Positions 26,442-35,220 of a DNA stretch of 64,000 nt are shown piece after piece. Under the pieces are notes generated by a model that had not been told where the DNA came from, ran no database searches, and was given only the letters and a program-made list of their open reading frames with translations. Origin of the DNA: an uncultured Candidatus Melainabacteria bacterium. GTDB taxonomy: Bacteria; Cyanobacteriota; Vampirovibrionia; Gastranaerophilales; Gastranaerophilaceae. The first letter of the stretch is position 1. The number at the start of each line of letters is the position of its first letter. The stretch lies in the NCBI GenBank assembly GCA_949927415.1, contig CATLFB010000002.1, positions 124,001 through 188,000 of the forward strand, in the 5' to 3' direction. The position numbers and the translations under genes are program-made.

Positions 26442-26625
26442 ATGAAGTTCTTTTTACAGTTTTTAACTGCCCGGTTTGTCTAAACTTCTGCTCATCGCTT
26501 CTGTCTAAACCTTTTATTCATTTGTCACAATATTTATTTTACATGCTGATTTTTTTTTGTAAAGTCCTTTTTTTAATTTTTGTTATTTTTTTATTTACGC
26601 GCGCAAATTATGCTATTATTTCTCT

Positions 26626-27399
26626 ATGAAAATACTTTTGTTTTTTATATTAATCTTAATCTTTTGGGCACTCATAATCGAACCCTACATTATTACTGTT
26701 AAAAAAATAAAAATTCAGGATAAAAGCCTTGCCGGACTAAAAATCGTTTTCGCAACAGATTTTCATTACAAAAAATATGAAAAATTCCGGCTCAAACGCG
26801 ATGTGAAAAAAATTAATCAACAAAATCCGGATATAATCCTTCTCGGCGGCGATTTCGTGAACGGCCACAGACAAGGCAACGCGCTTAATCACGAGATAAT
26901 CGGCATGGAATTCGGAAAACTACGCTCAAAACACGGCACCTTTGCGGTTCTCGGAAACCATGATGTCTGGCAGGATGCTGCAGGAATTTCCGAAAGCCTG
27001 CGCAAAAATAATATTACAGTTTTGAAAAATTCAAACGCAAAATCAGGCCCAATCTATATTGCCGGAGTCGAAGACCTTCAAACCCAAAAGCCTGACATTG
27101 AAAAAGCTCTGAAAAATACTTCCGCTCCGCGAATACTTCTGACCCACACACCAGATGTGATTGAAGAGGTTCCGAAAACTGTAAACCTCACGCTTGCCGG
27201 ACATCTCCATGGCGGACAGGTTAATTTTCCGTTCCTTGGCGCAGTCACAACGCCTTCTAAATACGGTACAAAATACGCTTACGGGCTTTTTGATGTAAAC
27301 GGGCGCAAAATGTTTGTCTCAAAAGGTATCGGGACAAGCATTCTTCCAATAAGGTTTCTTTGCCCGCCGCAAATCGTTGTGTTTGAATTTTTTGAATAA
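26626..27399 (+). CDS. Membrane-anchored metallophosphoesterase (YkuE-like)
   Basis: Calcineurin-type phosphoesterase of 257 residues with one N-terminal membrane helix (residues 3-20). The dimetal site is complete: DFHY (DxH), GGDFVNG, GNHDVW, THTPD and GHLHGGQ. Related proteins hydrolyse phospholipid-type or UDP-linked substrates, but the substrate here is unknown. The start ATG lies only seven bases after TGCTATTAT, an extended -10 box at 26611-26619, and there is no ribosome site. The message may therefore begin at or next to the start codon. It stands alone; repeat M1 follows. Confidence 0.85.
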   Translation: MKILLFFILILIFWALIIEPYIITVKKIKIQDKSLAGLKIVFATDFHYKKYEKFRLKRDVKKINQQNPDIILLGGDFVNGHRQGNALNHEIIGMEFGKLRSKHGTFAVLGNHDVWQDAAGISESLRKNNITVLKNSNAKSGPIYIAGVEDLQTQKPDIEKALKNTSAPRILLTHTPDVIEEVPKTVNLTLAGHLHGGQVNFPFLGAVTTPSKYGTKYAYGLFDVNGRKMFVSKGIGTSILPIRFLCPPQIVVFEFFE

Positions 27400-27410
27400 A
27401 GTTTTGATAG

Positions 27411-27599
27411 TAAGTGAGAGGTGAAAGGTGAATAGTGAAAGGTCGGTAACAGGGGGGTATATCTTTTAAATCCGACGATTTCAGTTTTTAATAATATTAA
27501 CAGAAAAAATTTTGTTGAAAATTATTATCTGATACGGTCTTTTCACCTTTCACTATGTTCTTTTCACCCTATAACCGACCTTTCACTTTTCACTTCACG
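27411..27599. repeat. Intercistronic element M, copy 1
   Basis: An element of roughly 185 bases with the arms GTGAAAGGTGAATAGTGAAAGG and, inverted, ACCTTTCACTATG. The core holds AAATCCGACGATTTCAG, a hairpin like AACAGAAAAATTCTGTT and GATACGGTCTTTTCACC. Further copies are at 29191-29369, 30938-31127 and 43564-43742. The last codons and the TGA of the upstream EmrB-like gene are written in its edge (GTGAAGTGA). Confidence 0.8.
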
Positions 27600-29146
27600 C
27601 CTTGCTTAATCTTTTTCATCAAAAGCAAAAGCGGAATCGAGGCAATACAAAGCACCCCGAAGATTCTGAAAGAATCAATAAATGCCCACAGAGTCGACTG
27701 CTTAATTAGTTGCCCGTACATTGAATACTGCGCCATGTACTGCGAAACCGCGTGTTCTGTGTATGCAGCAAGCGCGCCTGCTGTTGATTGCATTCTTTCA
27801 ACAAAAACCGGATTGAGATCGTTCATTTTTCCGACCATCATGTACTGGTGCACCTGCGCAAAACGCGTAAGCATTGTCGCAACAAGAGATGTTCCGATGG
27901 CGCTTCCGATATTTTTCAGCAAGTTCTGTATGCCTGTGGCGTTTGTCATTTGTTCGTTTTTCAACGTATCAACCGACAAATTCATAATCGGCACCATCGC
28001 CAGCCCCATGCCGATTCCCATAAAAAAGTTCGGCACCGCAATATTCATATTTGAAATCTGTAAATTTAAAGACCCGAAGACCAAACTCGCTCCGCCCAAC
28101 AACGCCAGCCCGATAGCAACAAGTATTCTATTGTCGATTTTGTTTGAGAAAGATGCGGTTAAAACCATGGCTGTCATACTTCCAAGCCCGCGCGGCATCA
28201 TAGTTGCGCCGCTTAAGAATGCTGTATATCCCATCATGCTCTGCAAAAATTGCGGCAGAATCGCCAACGATGCGTACAAGACAGCCTGAATTACAACCTG
28301 AATAATCGTTCCGGCCGAAAAGTTTCTGTCTTTGAAAACAGACAAATCAACAAGTGACTCCTTATTTGTCAACTGCGAATGGAAGAACAAAACGCATGCA
28401 ATCATTGAAACTGCAAAAGTCCAGCAAATCCAAGGCGCATTAAACCAATCTGCGTTGTTGCCTTTATCGAGCACTGTTTGAAGGGTTACGAGCCAAACTG
28501 TAAGGTATAAAAAGCCTTTGCCGTCGATTTTCACATTTTTTTGTTTTTTTGCATACGGCGGGTCTTCGACAAGTTTTTTACAAAGTATTGCGGCAATACA
28601 TCCGAAAGGAACGTTTATATAAAAAATCCATGGCCATGTCCAGTTATCCGTAATCCAGCCGCCAAGAACCGGCCCGATAATCGGCGCTAAAATTACCCCC
28701 ATGCCAAATACTGACATTGCAAGTCCGCGTTTTTCTTTGTCGAAAGCTTCAAGCATAATTGCCTGAGAAATAGGCAAAATTCCGCCGCCGCCAAAGCCCT
28801 GAAGAATTCTTGCAAAAATCATGAATTCTATATTTTTTGCCATGCCGCAAAGCATGGAAGCGATTGTGAATACTAAAATACTTATGATAAAGAAATTTTT
28901 TCGTCCGAAAACTTTACTGAAAAAATCGACAGCCGGAATTACGATACCTGCGGCGATTAAGTATGAGGTCAAAATCCACATGCTCTCATCGCGTGTTGCC
29001 GAAAAACTTCCGGCCATATGCGGCAGTGCAACGTTTCCGATAGTCCCGTCAAGCACGTAAATAAATACGGCAAGCATAACAGGAATAATCATAATCCAGG
29101 GGTTAACTTTTGGTTTCCATTGTTGGTCGGGAGTTGGGTTTGGCAT
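27590..29146 (-). CDS. emrB: EmrB-type drug:proton antiporter (DHA2, 14 helices), paralog 1
   Basis: Inner-membrane major facilitator exporter of 518 residues. Family motifs include LDGTIGNVALPHMAGSF in helix 1 (motif D1-like), RILQGFGGGGILP (motif B) and GPVLGGWITDNWTWPWIFY (motif C), which mark the DHA2 drug-export family. With EmrA and TolC it should expel hydrophobic toxins across both membranes. It is about as long as, and very similar to, its neighbour at 29364, so the pair arose by tandem duplication. AAAGGAT lies before the ATG. It is the last gene of the marR-emrA-emrB-emrB operon. Confidence 0.9.
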   Translation of the reverse strand: MPNPTPDQQWKPKVNPWIMIIPVMLAVFIYVLDGTIGNVALPHMAGSFSATRDESMWILTSYLIAAGIVIPAVDFFSKVFGRKNFFIISILVFTIASMLCGMAKNIEFMIFARILQGFGGGGILPISQAIMLEAFDKEKRGLAMSVFGMGVILAPIIGPVLGGWITDNWTWPWIFYINVPFGCIAAILCKKLVEDPPYAKKQKNVKIDGKGFLYLTVWLVTLQTVLDKGNNADWFNAPWICWTFAVSMIACVLFFHSQLTNKESLVDLSVFKDRNFSAGTIIQVVIQAVLYASLAILPQFLQSMMGYTAFLSGATMMPRGLGSMTAMVLTASFSNKIDNRILVAIGLALLGGASLVFGSLNLQISNMNIAVPNFFMGIGMGLAMVPIMNLSVDTLKNEQMTNATGIQNLLKNIGSAIGTSLVATMLTRFAQVHQYMMVGKMNDLNPVFVERMQSTAGALAAYTEHAVSQYMAQYSMYGQLIKQSTLWAFIDSFRIFGVLCIASIPLLLLMKKIKQGVK

Positions 29147-29190
29147 TTTTATCCTTTGTAGTTGGGTAACGAGAAGTGTTTTGGGCGGGA

Positions 29191-29369
29191 GTAGTGAAAA
29201 GTGAAATGTGAGTAGTGAGAGGTCGGTAACGGTAAATTATTATTTTTAAAATCCGACGATTTTAGTTTTTTATAACATTAACAGAAAAATTCTGTTGAAA
29301 TATAATTATCTGAAATGGTCTTTTCACCTTTCACTATGTTCTTTTCACTCTTTAACTCCCCTTTCACGC
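29191..29369. repeat. Intercistronic element M, copy 2
   Basis: Same element as at 27411-27599, lying between the two EmrB genes. The core AAATCCGACGATTTTAG and hairpin AACAGAAAAATTCTGTT are well conserved. The TGA of the upstream EmrB-like gene overlaps its edge. Confidence 0.8.
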
Positions 29370-30914
29370 TTTCTCACTCTTCAATATAAACATAAACGGC
29401 AGTAAAATAAAACAAGCAATGGCAAAAACTTTAAACGTTGTCATATACGCACAAAGTGTCGACTGCTGCAAAAGCTGGTTATAAAGCATTTTTCCTGCCA
29501 TATTCGCAGCATTCACCATATCTCCTGCCTGAGAGAGAAATGAAGAGGCATACATGCTTAATCTTTCGGCAAAAACAGGATTTGTATCAACCATAGATTT
29601 TACAAGCCCGTTCTGGTGGATTTGCGAAAACCTCGAAATCATTGTTGCAACAAGAGAAGTCCCGATAGCACCCCCTATTGTCTGCAAAAGGTTCTGAAGG
29701 CCGGCCGCATTTGTCATCTGGTCGTTTCTTAATGTGATACATGAGAGGGTTTTAATAGGCATCATGGTAAATATCAGCCCGAACCCGAAAACCATATTCG
29801 GAATTGCGATATTCATCGGGTTTATTTGAAGATTCAAAAGCCCGAGCATCCATCCGCCAAGCGCCAGGCATGAAAGCCCCGCAAGACCGTAGGTTCTGTA
29901 AGTAAATCTTCCGCCCAAACCGCCGAAAATCAGAAGCGCAATCAGTGCCCCGACTCCGCGCGGCATAATTGCCAATCCGCTTAAAAATGAGTCGTACCCG
30001 AGCATATATTGAAGCATTTGCGGCAGAATTGCAAGAGACGCCAGAAGCACCGCATTAATCATGATAATCATAGCGGTTCCGCAAAGAAAGTTGCCGTCTT
30101 TCAAAACATCGAGTTTGACAAGCGGATTTTTCCCCTTGATTTGTGAGACAAAAAACATTATCCCGCCGATAACTGCAACTGCTGTCAGCCAGCAAATCCA
30201 TGGCGCATTGAACCAATCTGCGTCGTTGCCTTTGTCGAATACAACCTGCAAAGGAATCAACCAGATACAAAGCCACATAAATCCGAATTTATCCAGATGG
30301 ACATTTTTTTGTCTTCTTGCATAGGGCGGATCTTCCAAAAATTTTCTCGCAAGCGCGATACACAAAATTCCGACGGGCACATTAATGAAGAAAATAAACG
30401 GCCAAGACCAGTTTTCGGTAATCCATCCGCCCATAACAGGCCCCAAAATCGGCGCGACAATTACGACAAGCCCGAAAACAGCCATTGCCTTGTTTCTCGC
30501 CTCACCCGTAAAGCTTTCCATACAAACGGCCTGCGCCATCGGCATAAGACATCCGCCGCCCATCCCCTGAAGCGCGCGCGCAACAACAATCATTCCGATT
30601 GAATTTGAAATTCCGCACAAGAAAGATGCGACAGTAAATAAAAGCACGCCAAGGCAGAAGAAGTTTTTCCTGCCTATAAATTTGCAGAAAAAATCAATCA
30701 TCGGGATTACGATACTGCTTGCCATCAGGTAGCTCGTCAAAACCCAGATTGATTCCTGGCTGCTGACTGAATAAGACCCTGCAATATGCGGCAGTGCAAC
30801 GTTTGCAACTGTTTCATCCAGCGCATACATGAATGTCGCAAGCATTACGGGCAAAATCAAAAGCCACGGGTTATTTTTGGGTTTCCATTGTTGGTCGGTT
30901 GTTTGGTCTGGCAT
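29364..30914 (-). CDS. EmrB-type drug:proton antiporter, paralog 2
   Basis: A 516-residue DHA2 exporter with the same 14-helix layout as its neighbour: LDETVANVALPHIAGSYS in helix 1, ARALQGMGGGCLMP and GPVMGGWITENWSWPFIF. Where paralog 1 has Gly in helix 1 (LDGT), this one has the more usual Glu (LDET), which may alter proton coupling or substrates. It is between emrA and paralog 1, separated from each by a copy of element M. Having two inner-membrane pumps with a single EmrA suggests that the partners are shared or that the two pumps have different drug spectra; this is inference. Confidence 0.9.
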   Translation of the reverse strand: MPDQTTDQQWKPKNNPWLLILPVMLATFMYALDETVANVALPHIAGSYSVSSQESIWVLTSYLMASSIVIPMIDFFCKFIGRKNFFCLGVLLFTVASFLCGISNSIGMIVVARALQGMGGGCLMPMAQAVCMESFTGEARNKAMAVFGLVVIVAPILGPVMGGWITENWSWPFIFFINVPVGILCIALARKFLEDPPYARRQKNVHLDKFGFMWLCIWLIPLQVVFDKGNDADWFNAPWICWLTAVAVIGGIMFFVSQIKGKNPLVKLDVLKDGNFLCGTAMIIMINAVLLASLAILPQMLQYMLGYDSFLSGLAIMPRGVGALIALLIFGGLGGRFTYRTYGLAGLSCLALGGWMLGLLNLQINPMNIAIPNMVFGFGLIFTMMPIKTLSCITLRNDQMTNAAGLQNLLQTIGGAIGTSLVATMISRFSQIHQNGLVKSMVDTNPVFAERLSMYASSFLSQAGDMVNAANMAGKMLYNQLLQQSTLCAYMTTFKVFAIACFILLPFMFILKSEKA

Positions 30915-30937
30915 TTTTGTTCCTTTTTTGGGGGCTT

Positions 30938-31127
30938 AAGTGAAAGGTGTTTTATTAATGTGAGAAGTGAGTGGTGAAAAGTGAAAGGTCGGTAACAGGG
31001 GGTATATCTTTAAAATCCGGCGATTTCAGTTTTTTATAACATTAACAGAAAAATTCTGTTGAAATATAATTATCTGAAACGGTCTTTTCACCTTTCACCT
31101 CTCACTTTAAGCCCCTCTCACGTTCTC
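30938..31127. repeat. Intercistronic element M, copy 3
   Basis: Lies between emrA and EmrB paralog 2. It has the same core (AAATCCGGCGATTTCAG, AACAGAAAAATTCTGTT, GGTCTTTTCACCTTTCACC). The emrA gene ends in GTGAAGTAG right at its edge. Confidence 0.8.
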
Positions 31128-32135
31128 CTACTTCACTCTAACCTTTGGCACCACTGACATTCCGGGTACAATGTTGAATTCGTTCGGGTCGATTTCTTCT
31201 GTGAAAACGATTTTTACTGGAATTCTCTGAACAATTTTTACAAACGAACCGACTGCATTTTCCGGCGGGAAAAGGCTTGATTTGGCGCCTGATGCACGCT
31301 GGATGCTGTCAATTTTTCCTTTGAATGTGCGGTTTGGATAGGTGTCGATTTTTATCGCAACTTCCTGTCCGGGTTTCATGTGACGAAGCTGGTTTTCTTT
31401 AAAGTTTGCAACAATCCATACATCGTTCGGAACTATTACAAACAAAGGTGTTCCGACATTTACATACATGCCTTTTTCAACGCGTCTGTTCGAAACCGTT
31501 CCGCTTTGCGGCGCGTAGATGTTTGTGTATGAAAGATTAAGTTCAGCCTGATCTTTCAAAGCTTTTGCTTCCTTCAAATCAGCGTCCGCAACTTTGTTAT
31601 TTGACTGTGAAAGCAATGCCTGCTCTGCCTGCGTTAAGCTTGCAAGTGCAGCATCATAAGCTGCCTGAGCATTGTCAAGCGTTTGTTTTGATACAGCACC
31701 CTCTTTGTAAAGGTTTGTGTATCTGTCCAAATCCTTTTTGGCAACATCTATTTTAGTCTGCTGGGCTGAAAAAATTGCTTTTGCGTTTTTCTGATTCAAA
31801 AGTACGCGTTCATATTTTGCTTTTTTCTCATCGAGTTTTGCTTTGTAATCCGCAGAATCGATTTTCGCAACCAGTTGGCCTTCTTTTACAGGCTGGTTGT
31901 CGGTTATGAACACTTCCGTAATCTGTCCGCTGACACGCGGTGCAACCTGTACGGTCGTAGTTTCGACATACGCATCATCCGTTGATTGATACATTAGCGC
32001 ATCATGAATTGCGTAAGCCGCCGCGCCGCCAACAACAAGCGCCAGCGCCAGTGCAATAAATCTTTTGCGCGGTTTGCTTTCTTTTTTCTCTTCCGGCTGA
32101 AGGTTTTGTTCTTCTGTTTTGATGTTTTCTTCCAT
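31128..32135 (-). CDS. emrA: EmrA-type membrane fusion protein
   Basis: Periplasmic adaptor of 335 residues that links an EmrB pump to a TolC channel. It has a short acidic cytoplasmic tail, one membrane helix (about residues 27-45), the family phrase QSTDDAYVETTTV, a split lipoyl domain (VAPRVSGQI ... IYAPQSGTVSNRRVEKG), a long coiled-coil hairpin between the lipoyl halves (about 85-200), and a C-terminal beta-barrel ending VPGMSVVPKVRVK. It is 18 bases downstream of the MarR regulator and is the first pump gene of the operon. Confidence 0.92.
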   Translation of the reverse strand: MEENIKTEEQNLQPEEKKESKPRKRFIALALALVVGGAAAYAIHDALMYQSTDDAYVETTTVQVAPRVSGQITEVFITDNQPVKEGQLVAKIDSADYKAKLDEKKAKYERVLLNQKNAKAIFSAQQTKIDVAKKDLDRYTNLYKEGAVSKQTLDNAQAAYDAALASLTQAEQALLSQSNNKVADADLKEAKALKDQAELNLSYTNIYAPQSGTVSNRRVEKGMYVNVGTPLFVIVPNDVWIVANFKENQLRHMKPGQEVAIKIDTYPNRTFKGKIDSIQRASGAKSSLFPPENAVGSFVKIVQRIPVKIVFTEEIDPNEFNIVPGMSVVPKVRVK

Positions 32136-32153
32136 TGTTTATCCTCTGTTCGT

Positions 32154-32624
32154 TTATATATTAGTGTCTATCATTTGTTCCAGTTCTATCCTGAAAGCTT
32201 TTAATACGCTTTGAACCTTTGTCCAGGTTTCTTTCGGAATTTTGTTTGTAACGTTTTCGAAATAATGTTTAATCTTTTTGTTAATAAAATTAAGTTCTTT
32301 ATATCCTTTTTCGGTAATCCCCATTTTTTTAACAAGCCTGTTATTTTTAGTATCTATAAACCGTGTTATAAATCCTTTTGATTCTAAAACCTCAAGAATT
32401 CTTCCGGTGTTTGCCCTGTCTTTTATAATAAGTTTCGCCAAATCACGCTGGCAAATCCCCGCATTTATAGAAATTGTATCAAGAGCGGCATATTCATCCA
32501 TCGTAATACCGATTTCAAGCTTTTCAAAAAGCTGTTTGCCCAGCATCTTCATCAATCTTGAAGTTTGTTCCAGTTCGTAATGTATACTGTCAGTATAGTG
32601 TTCTAATTTTGTATCTTTATCCAT
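32154..32624 (-). CDS. MarR-family transcriptional regulator
   Basis: A winged-helix dimer that typically represses its own drug-efflux operon and is released by ligands. Of 156 residues, positions about 45-110 form the wHTH: ITMDEYAALDTIS, CQRDLAKLI (recognition helix region), GRILEVLESKGFITR, and the wing IDTKNNRLVKKMGITEKG. An upstream TTG at 32630 is in frame, but the ATG at 32624 with AAGAAG in front is preferred. The gene heads the minus-strand operon with emrA and two EmrB genes and is divergent from the TolC gene. A palindrome lies just upstream. Confidence 0.87.
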   Translation of the reverse strand: MDKDTKLEHYTDSIHYELEQTSRLMKMLGKQLFEKLEIGITMDEYAALDTISINAGICQRDLAKLIIKDRANTGRILEVLESKGFITRFIDTKNNRLVKKMGITEKGYKELNFINKKIKHYFENVTNKIPKETWTKVQSVLKAFRIELEQMIDTNI

Positions 32625-32654
32625 TTTCAAATCTTCTTTGTTATTTCAAATTAT

Positions 32655-32684
32655 GTTGTAAAAAATATATGTTGCATTTACAAC
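32655..32684. promoter_or_regulatory. Candidate MarR operator
   Basis: GTTGTAAA (32655-32662) and TTTACAAC (32677-32684) are a perfect inverted pair with 14 bases between them. A second overlapping dyad, TGTTG-CATTTA-CAACA, is at 32670-32685. It lies in the spacer between the divergent marR operon and TolC gene, where an autoregulator would bind. Confidence 0.5.
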
Positions 32685-32721
32685 AATATTATGCTAACAT
32701 AGGATTATGAAAATTGCAAGT

Positions 32722-32847
32722 GGATTTTCGGTAGGGTGAAAGGAGCGTGAACGACTGTAACCCGAAACATCCAAAGCACCGTAGTGAGCGGCAAAATTCC
32801 GTAAGGAATTTGAAGCGAGCGCAAGGTGCGGGACGGCCGAATAATCC
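32722..32847. repeat. Repeat R3 with inverted ends, in the TolC leader
   Basis: It runs from GGATTTTCGG to CCGAATAATCC, which are inverted copies of each other, with AGCGGCAAAATTCCGTAAGGAA inside as a hairpin. A second, truncated unit runs on to about 32890. The same family occurs at 37263-37660. Confidence 0.75.
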
Positions 32848-32927
32848 AAACAGATTTTCGGCAGGGTGAAGTGAGCGTGAGCAAGCGAAACCCAAACAAC
32901 ACAAATCAGCGACACAATGAGGACAAA

Positions 32928-34325
32928 ATGAAAAAGATAATCTCAACAGCGTTATTAGCAAGTATTATAACCATGAACATCACACCCGTTTTGGCGGCAG
33001 AAACAGCTGTTTCAACTGCTTCTCCAAAGCAATTCAAAAGCATGGTCAAAAAAGGTAAAAAAGTTAATGACAACTACAAATATGACTATGTAAACCTTGA
33101 TTGGTGGGACGTATTTGATGACGAAATTTTGAGCGGATATATTCAAAAAGCCGTTGCAAACAATTATGATTTGAAAGCGGCAACATTGAATGTTGAAGAG
33201 TTTTACCAGCAGACAAGAATTCAATTTGCAAATGAATTGCCGCAAGCCACAACAATGGGTGGCGGCGGGCTTACGAAAATGCCGGGCGCCACAAACACAA
33301 GCGCAGGTTTCGGCTTGCCGATTATCGTAAATTACGAAGCGGATATTTTCTTGAAAAACAGGGACAAAACCAAATCCACAAAGAAACTTTATGAAAACTC
33401 ACAATTCGATGAACGCGCAGCATACATTGCAATCGCAGGCGCTGTCGGCTCAACTTATTTAAACATCGTGAATTTGGACAAATCAATTGAAATCCAGTCT
33501 GAAATTGTTACTTTAAGAAAAAAGATTTACGAAATCATGCAAATTAGTAACAAAGAAGGTTTGACATCGACTGCGGACACGCTCAAGGCCAACAAATCTT
33601 ACATTCAAAGCGAAACAGATTTGATTGAGATGAAAAAGCAGAGAGAAATTTTGCTGAATCAAATGAGCGTGCTTATTGGTGAAAGCCCTGAAAGCGGTCA
33701 GGAATTGAGAAGAGCGTCTTTAGACAGCATAAATTACGACAACAAAATTCCTGAATATATCGCGTCAGAAGTAATTATTCAGCGTCCGGATTATTTGAAG
33801 GCCGAAAACAGCGTGGTTAAGGCCGGAATTGATGTAAGAGTTGCTAAAAAAGAACTTTTGCCAAGTTTAAACCTTACAGGTTTGGCTTTGTTTAATGCGA
33901 CAGATATCGGAAGTTTGTTTACAACAAAGAACATGCTGCTGGGACTCGGGGGAGGGCTTTTGATGCCGTTATTTACCGGCGGTCAGAGGATTGCAAACAT
34001 CAGGCTGAAAAAAGCGACATACGAAAGAATTTTACAGAATTATTATCAGACAAATTTGACTGCACTTCAGGAGGTAAACGATTCTCTTGTCAAGGTAAGA
34101 ATGGACAAGGAAAAGGTTGACAAAACCCTGAAACAGGCAAATTTAGAGCGTGCTGACTTCAAATACACGGAGATGAAATACAATGAAGGAACGATTTCGC
34201 TTCTGGATTTGATACAGCACAAGGAAAATCTGCTTTATATAGACCGGCTTGTTGCGCAGAACAAGGTAGAATTCATGATTGATTATATAGGTTTGTATAA
34301 AGCGACAGGAAGTAAGCTACAATAA
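32928..34325 (+). CDS. TolC-like outer-membrane efflux channel
   Basis: Outer-membrane factor of about 465 residues that completes tripartite drug efflux with EmrA and EmrB. The start is the ATG at 32928, with GAGGA upstream. It gives a clean signal peptide (MKKIISTALLASIITMNITPVLAAE), whereas the longer in-frame reading from 32826 runs back into repeat R3. Two homologous halves are visible: WWDVFDDEILSGYIQKAV and later LTGLALFNATDIGSLF, with long coiled coils and the end YNEGTISLLDLIQHKENLL. A terminator follows at 34359. It is divergent from the marR operon. Confidence 0.9.
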   Translation: MKKIISTALLASIITMNITPVLAAETAVSTASPKQFKSMVKKGKKVNDNYKYDYVNLDWWDVFDDEILSGYIQKAVANNYDLKAATLNVEEFYQQTRIQFANELPQATTMGGGGLTKMPGATNTSAGFGLPIIVNYEADIFLKNRDKTKSTKKLYENSQFDERAAYIAIAGAVGSTYLNIVNLDKSIEIQSEIVTLRKKIYEIMQISNKEGLTSTADTLKANKSYIQSETDLIEMKKQREILLNQMSVLIGESPESGQELRRASLDSINYDNKIPEYIASEVIIQRPDYLKAENSVVKAGIDVRVAKKELLPSLNLTGLALFNATDIGSLFTTKNMLLGLGGGLLMPLFTGGQRIANIRLKKATYERILQNYYQTNLTALQEVNDSLVKVRMDKEKVDKTLKQANLERADFKYTEMKYNEGTISLLDLIQHKENLLYIDRLVAQNKVEFMIDYIGLYKATGSKLQ

Positions 34326-34358
34326 TCATCACCTCTTTACTTTAATACAAAGTGAAGC

Positions 34359-34390
34359 GCCGGTAATTCCTCAATTACCGGCTTTATTTT
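34359..34390 (+). terminator. Terminator of the TolC gene
   Basis: GCCGGTAATT pairs perfectly with AATTACCGGC around CCTC, followed by TTTATTTT, 33 bases after the stop. Confidence 0.9.
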
Positions 34391-34392
34391 GT

Positions 34393-35015
34393 GTGCTACG
34401 CACGTAGGTACATTGGGTCTGTCATACAGATGGCGCTTTTTAATGGATTAGGCGCGGAAGTGCAGAATTAGGACAATAGCGCTCGGAACGACCAACGTCT
34501 TCTGACGATGTCTACAAAATCCAAACGATAATCGTGGCATCCCCTCTCCTGGTAGAGGAGAGGGTAGAATTTCAACTTGAGCCCGCTTAAAGCGGTGCGA
34601 AAGTTAGAAATTCGGGTGAGGTGCTACGCACGTAGGGACCTCGGAACTGTCATACCAGAATCGCTTTTGAAAGGATTAGGCAGTTGGACATTCAGGATTA
34701 GGACAGCGGCGCTTGTAAAGGGCGACGTCTTTTGACGATATTTGTTGTATGCCACAAGGCAATGACGTACGTAGACGTATTGGAACTGTCATACCGGAGC
34801 CGCTTTTGCAAGAATTAGGCTAGGAAGTCCTGAATTAGGACAGGGGCGCTTGGAAAGAGCGACGTCTTTTGACGATTATTGTGAACCCTGATGATTTTAT
34901 TACGCACGTAGACACACTGGAACTGTCATACCGGGGCCGCTTTTAAGGGAATTAGACAAAGAAATCCGAAATTATTACAAAGCCGCTTGGAACGGCCAAT
35001 GTCTTTTGCCGATAT
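34393..35015 (+). repeat. Array of about four R2 units, progressively decayed
   Basis: Unit 1 (34393-34620) is full length with the hairpin CCTCTCCTGGTAGAGGAGAGG. Units starting at 34621, about 34764 and about 34901 keep the ACGCACGTAG head, the GGAACTGTCATACC stretch and the AACGTCTTTTGACG-like stretch, but lack the tail. No gene is visible in 34391-35220. Confidence 0.8.
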
Positions 35016-35177
35016 TCGCGAAGAGTTAAAGTTTATCTCACAGCACCTTTTGTAGTTTTGATTTAGCAAATGGCCGCCGGATAAGAATTATCCACGCGAA
35101 TTACCTTTTACGGTAATGTGAGCCGCGTGCAATAACGTACATAATCAGGTATAAGTTTGTTTTTTAAAGAAACTTTA

Positions 35178-35201
35178 AGGGTTTTTGCGGACAAAAACCC
35201 T
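35178..35201 (+). promoter_or_regulatory. 5'-leader hairpin of the SLH gene
   Basis: AGGGTTTTTG pairs with CAAAAACCCT around CGGA, and AAGGAGG follows ten bases later. With no T run after it, this is more likely an mRNA-stabilising leader hairpin than a terminator. Confidence 0.5.
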
Positions 35202-35220
35202 CAAACACAAGGAGGTAAAA

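Noticed and set aside
34393-35015. CRISPR array
   Set aside because: The units are over 100 bases long, decay progressively, and have no regular spacers or cas genes.
35088-35096. DnaA-box-like TTATCCACG, suggesting an origin near dnaN
   Set aside because: A single imperfect box far from dnaN; no cluster of boxes or AT-rich unwinding region is visible.
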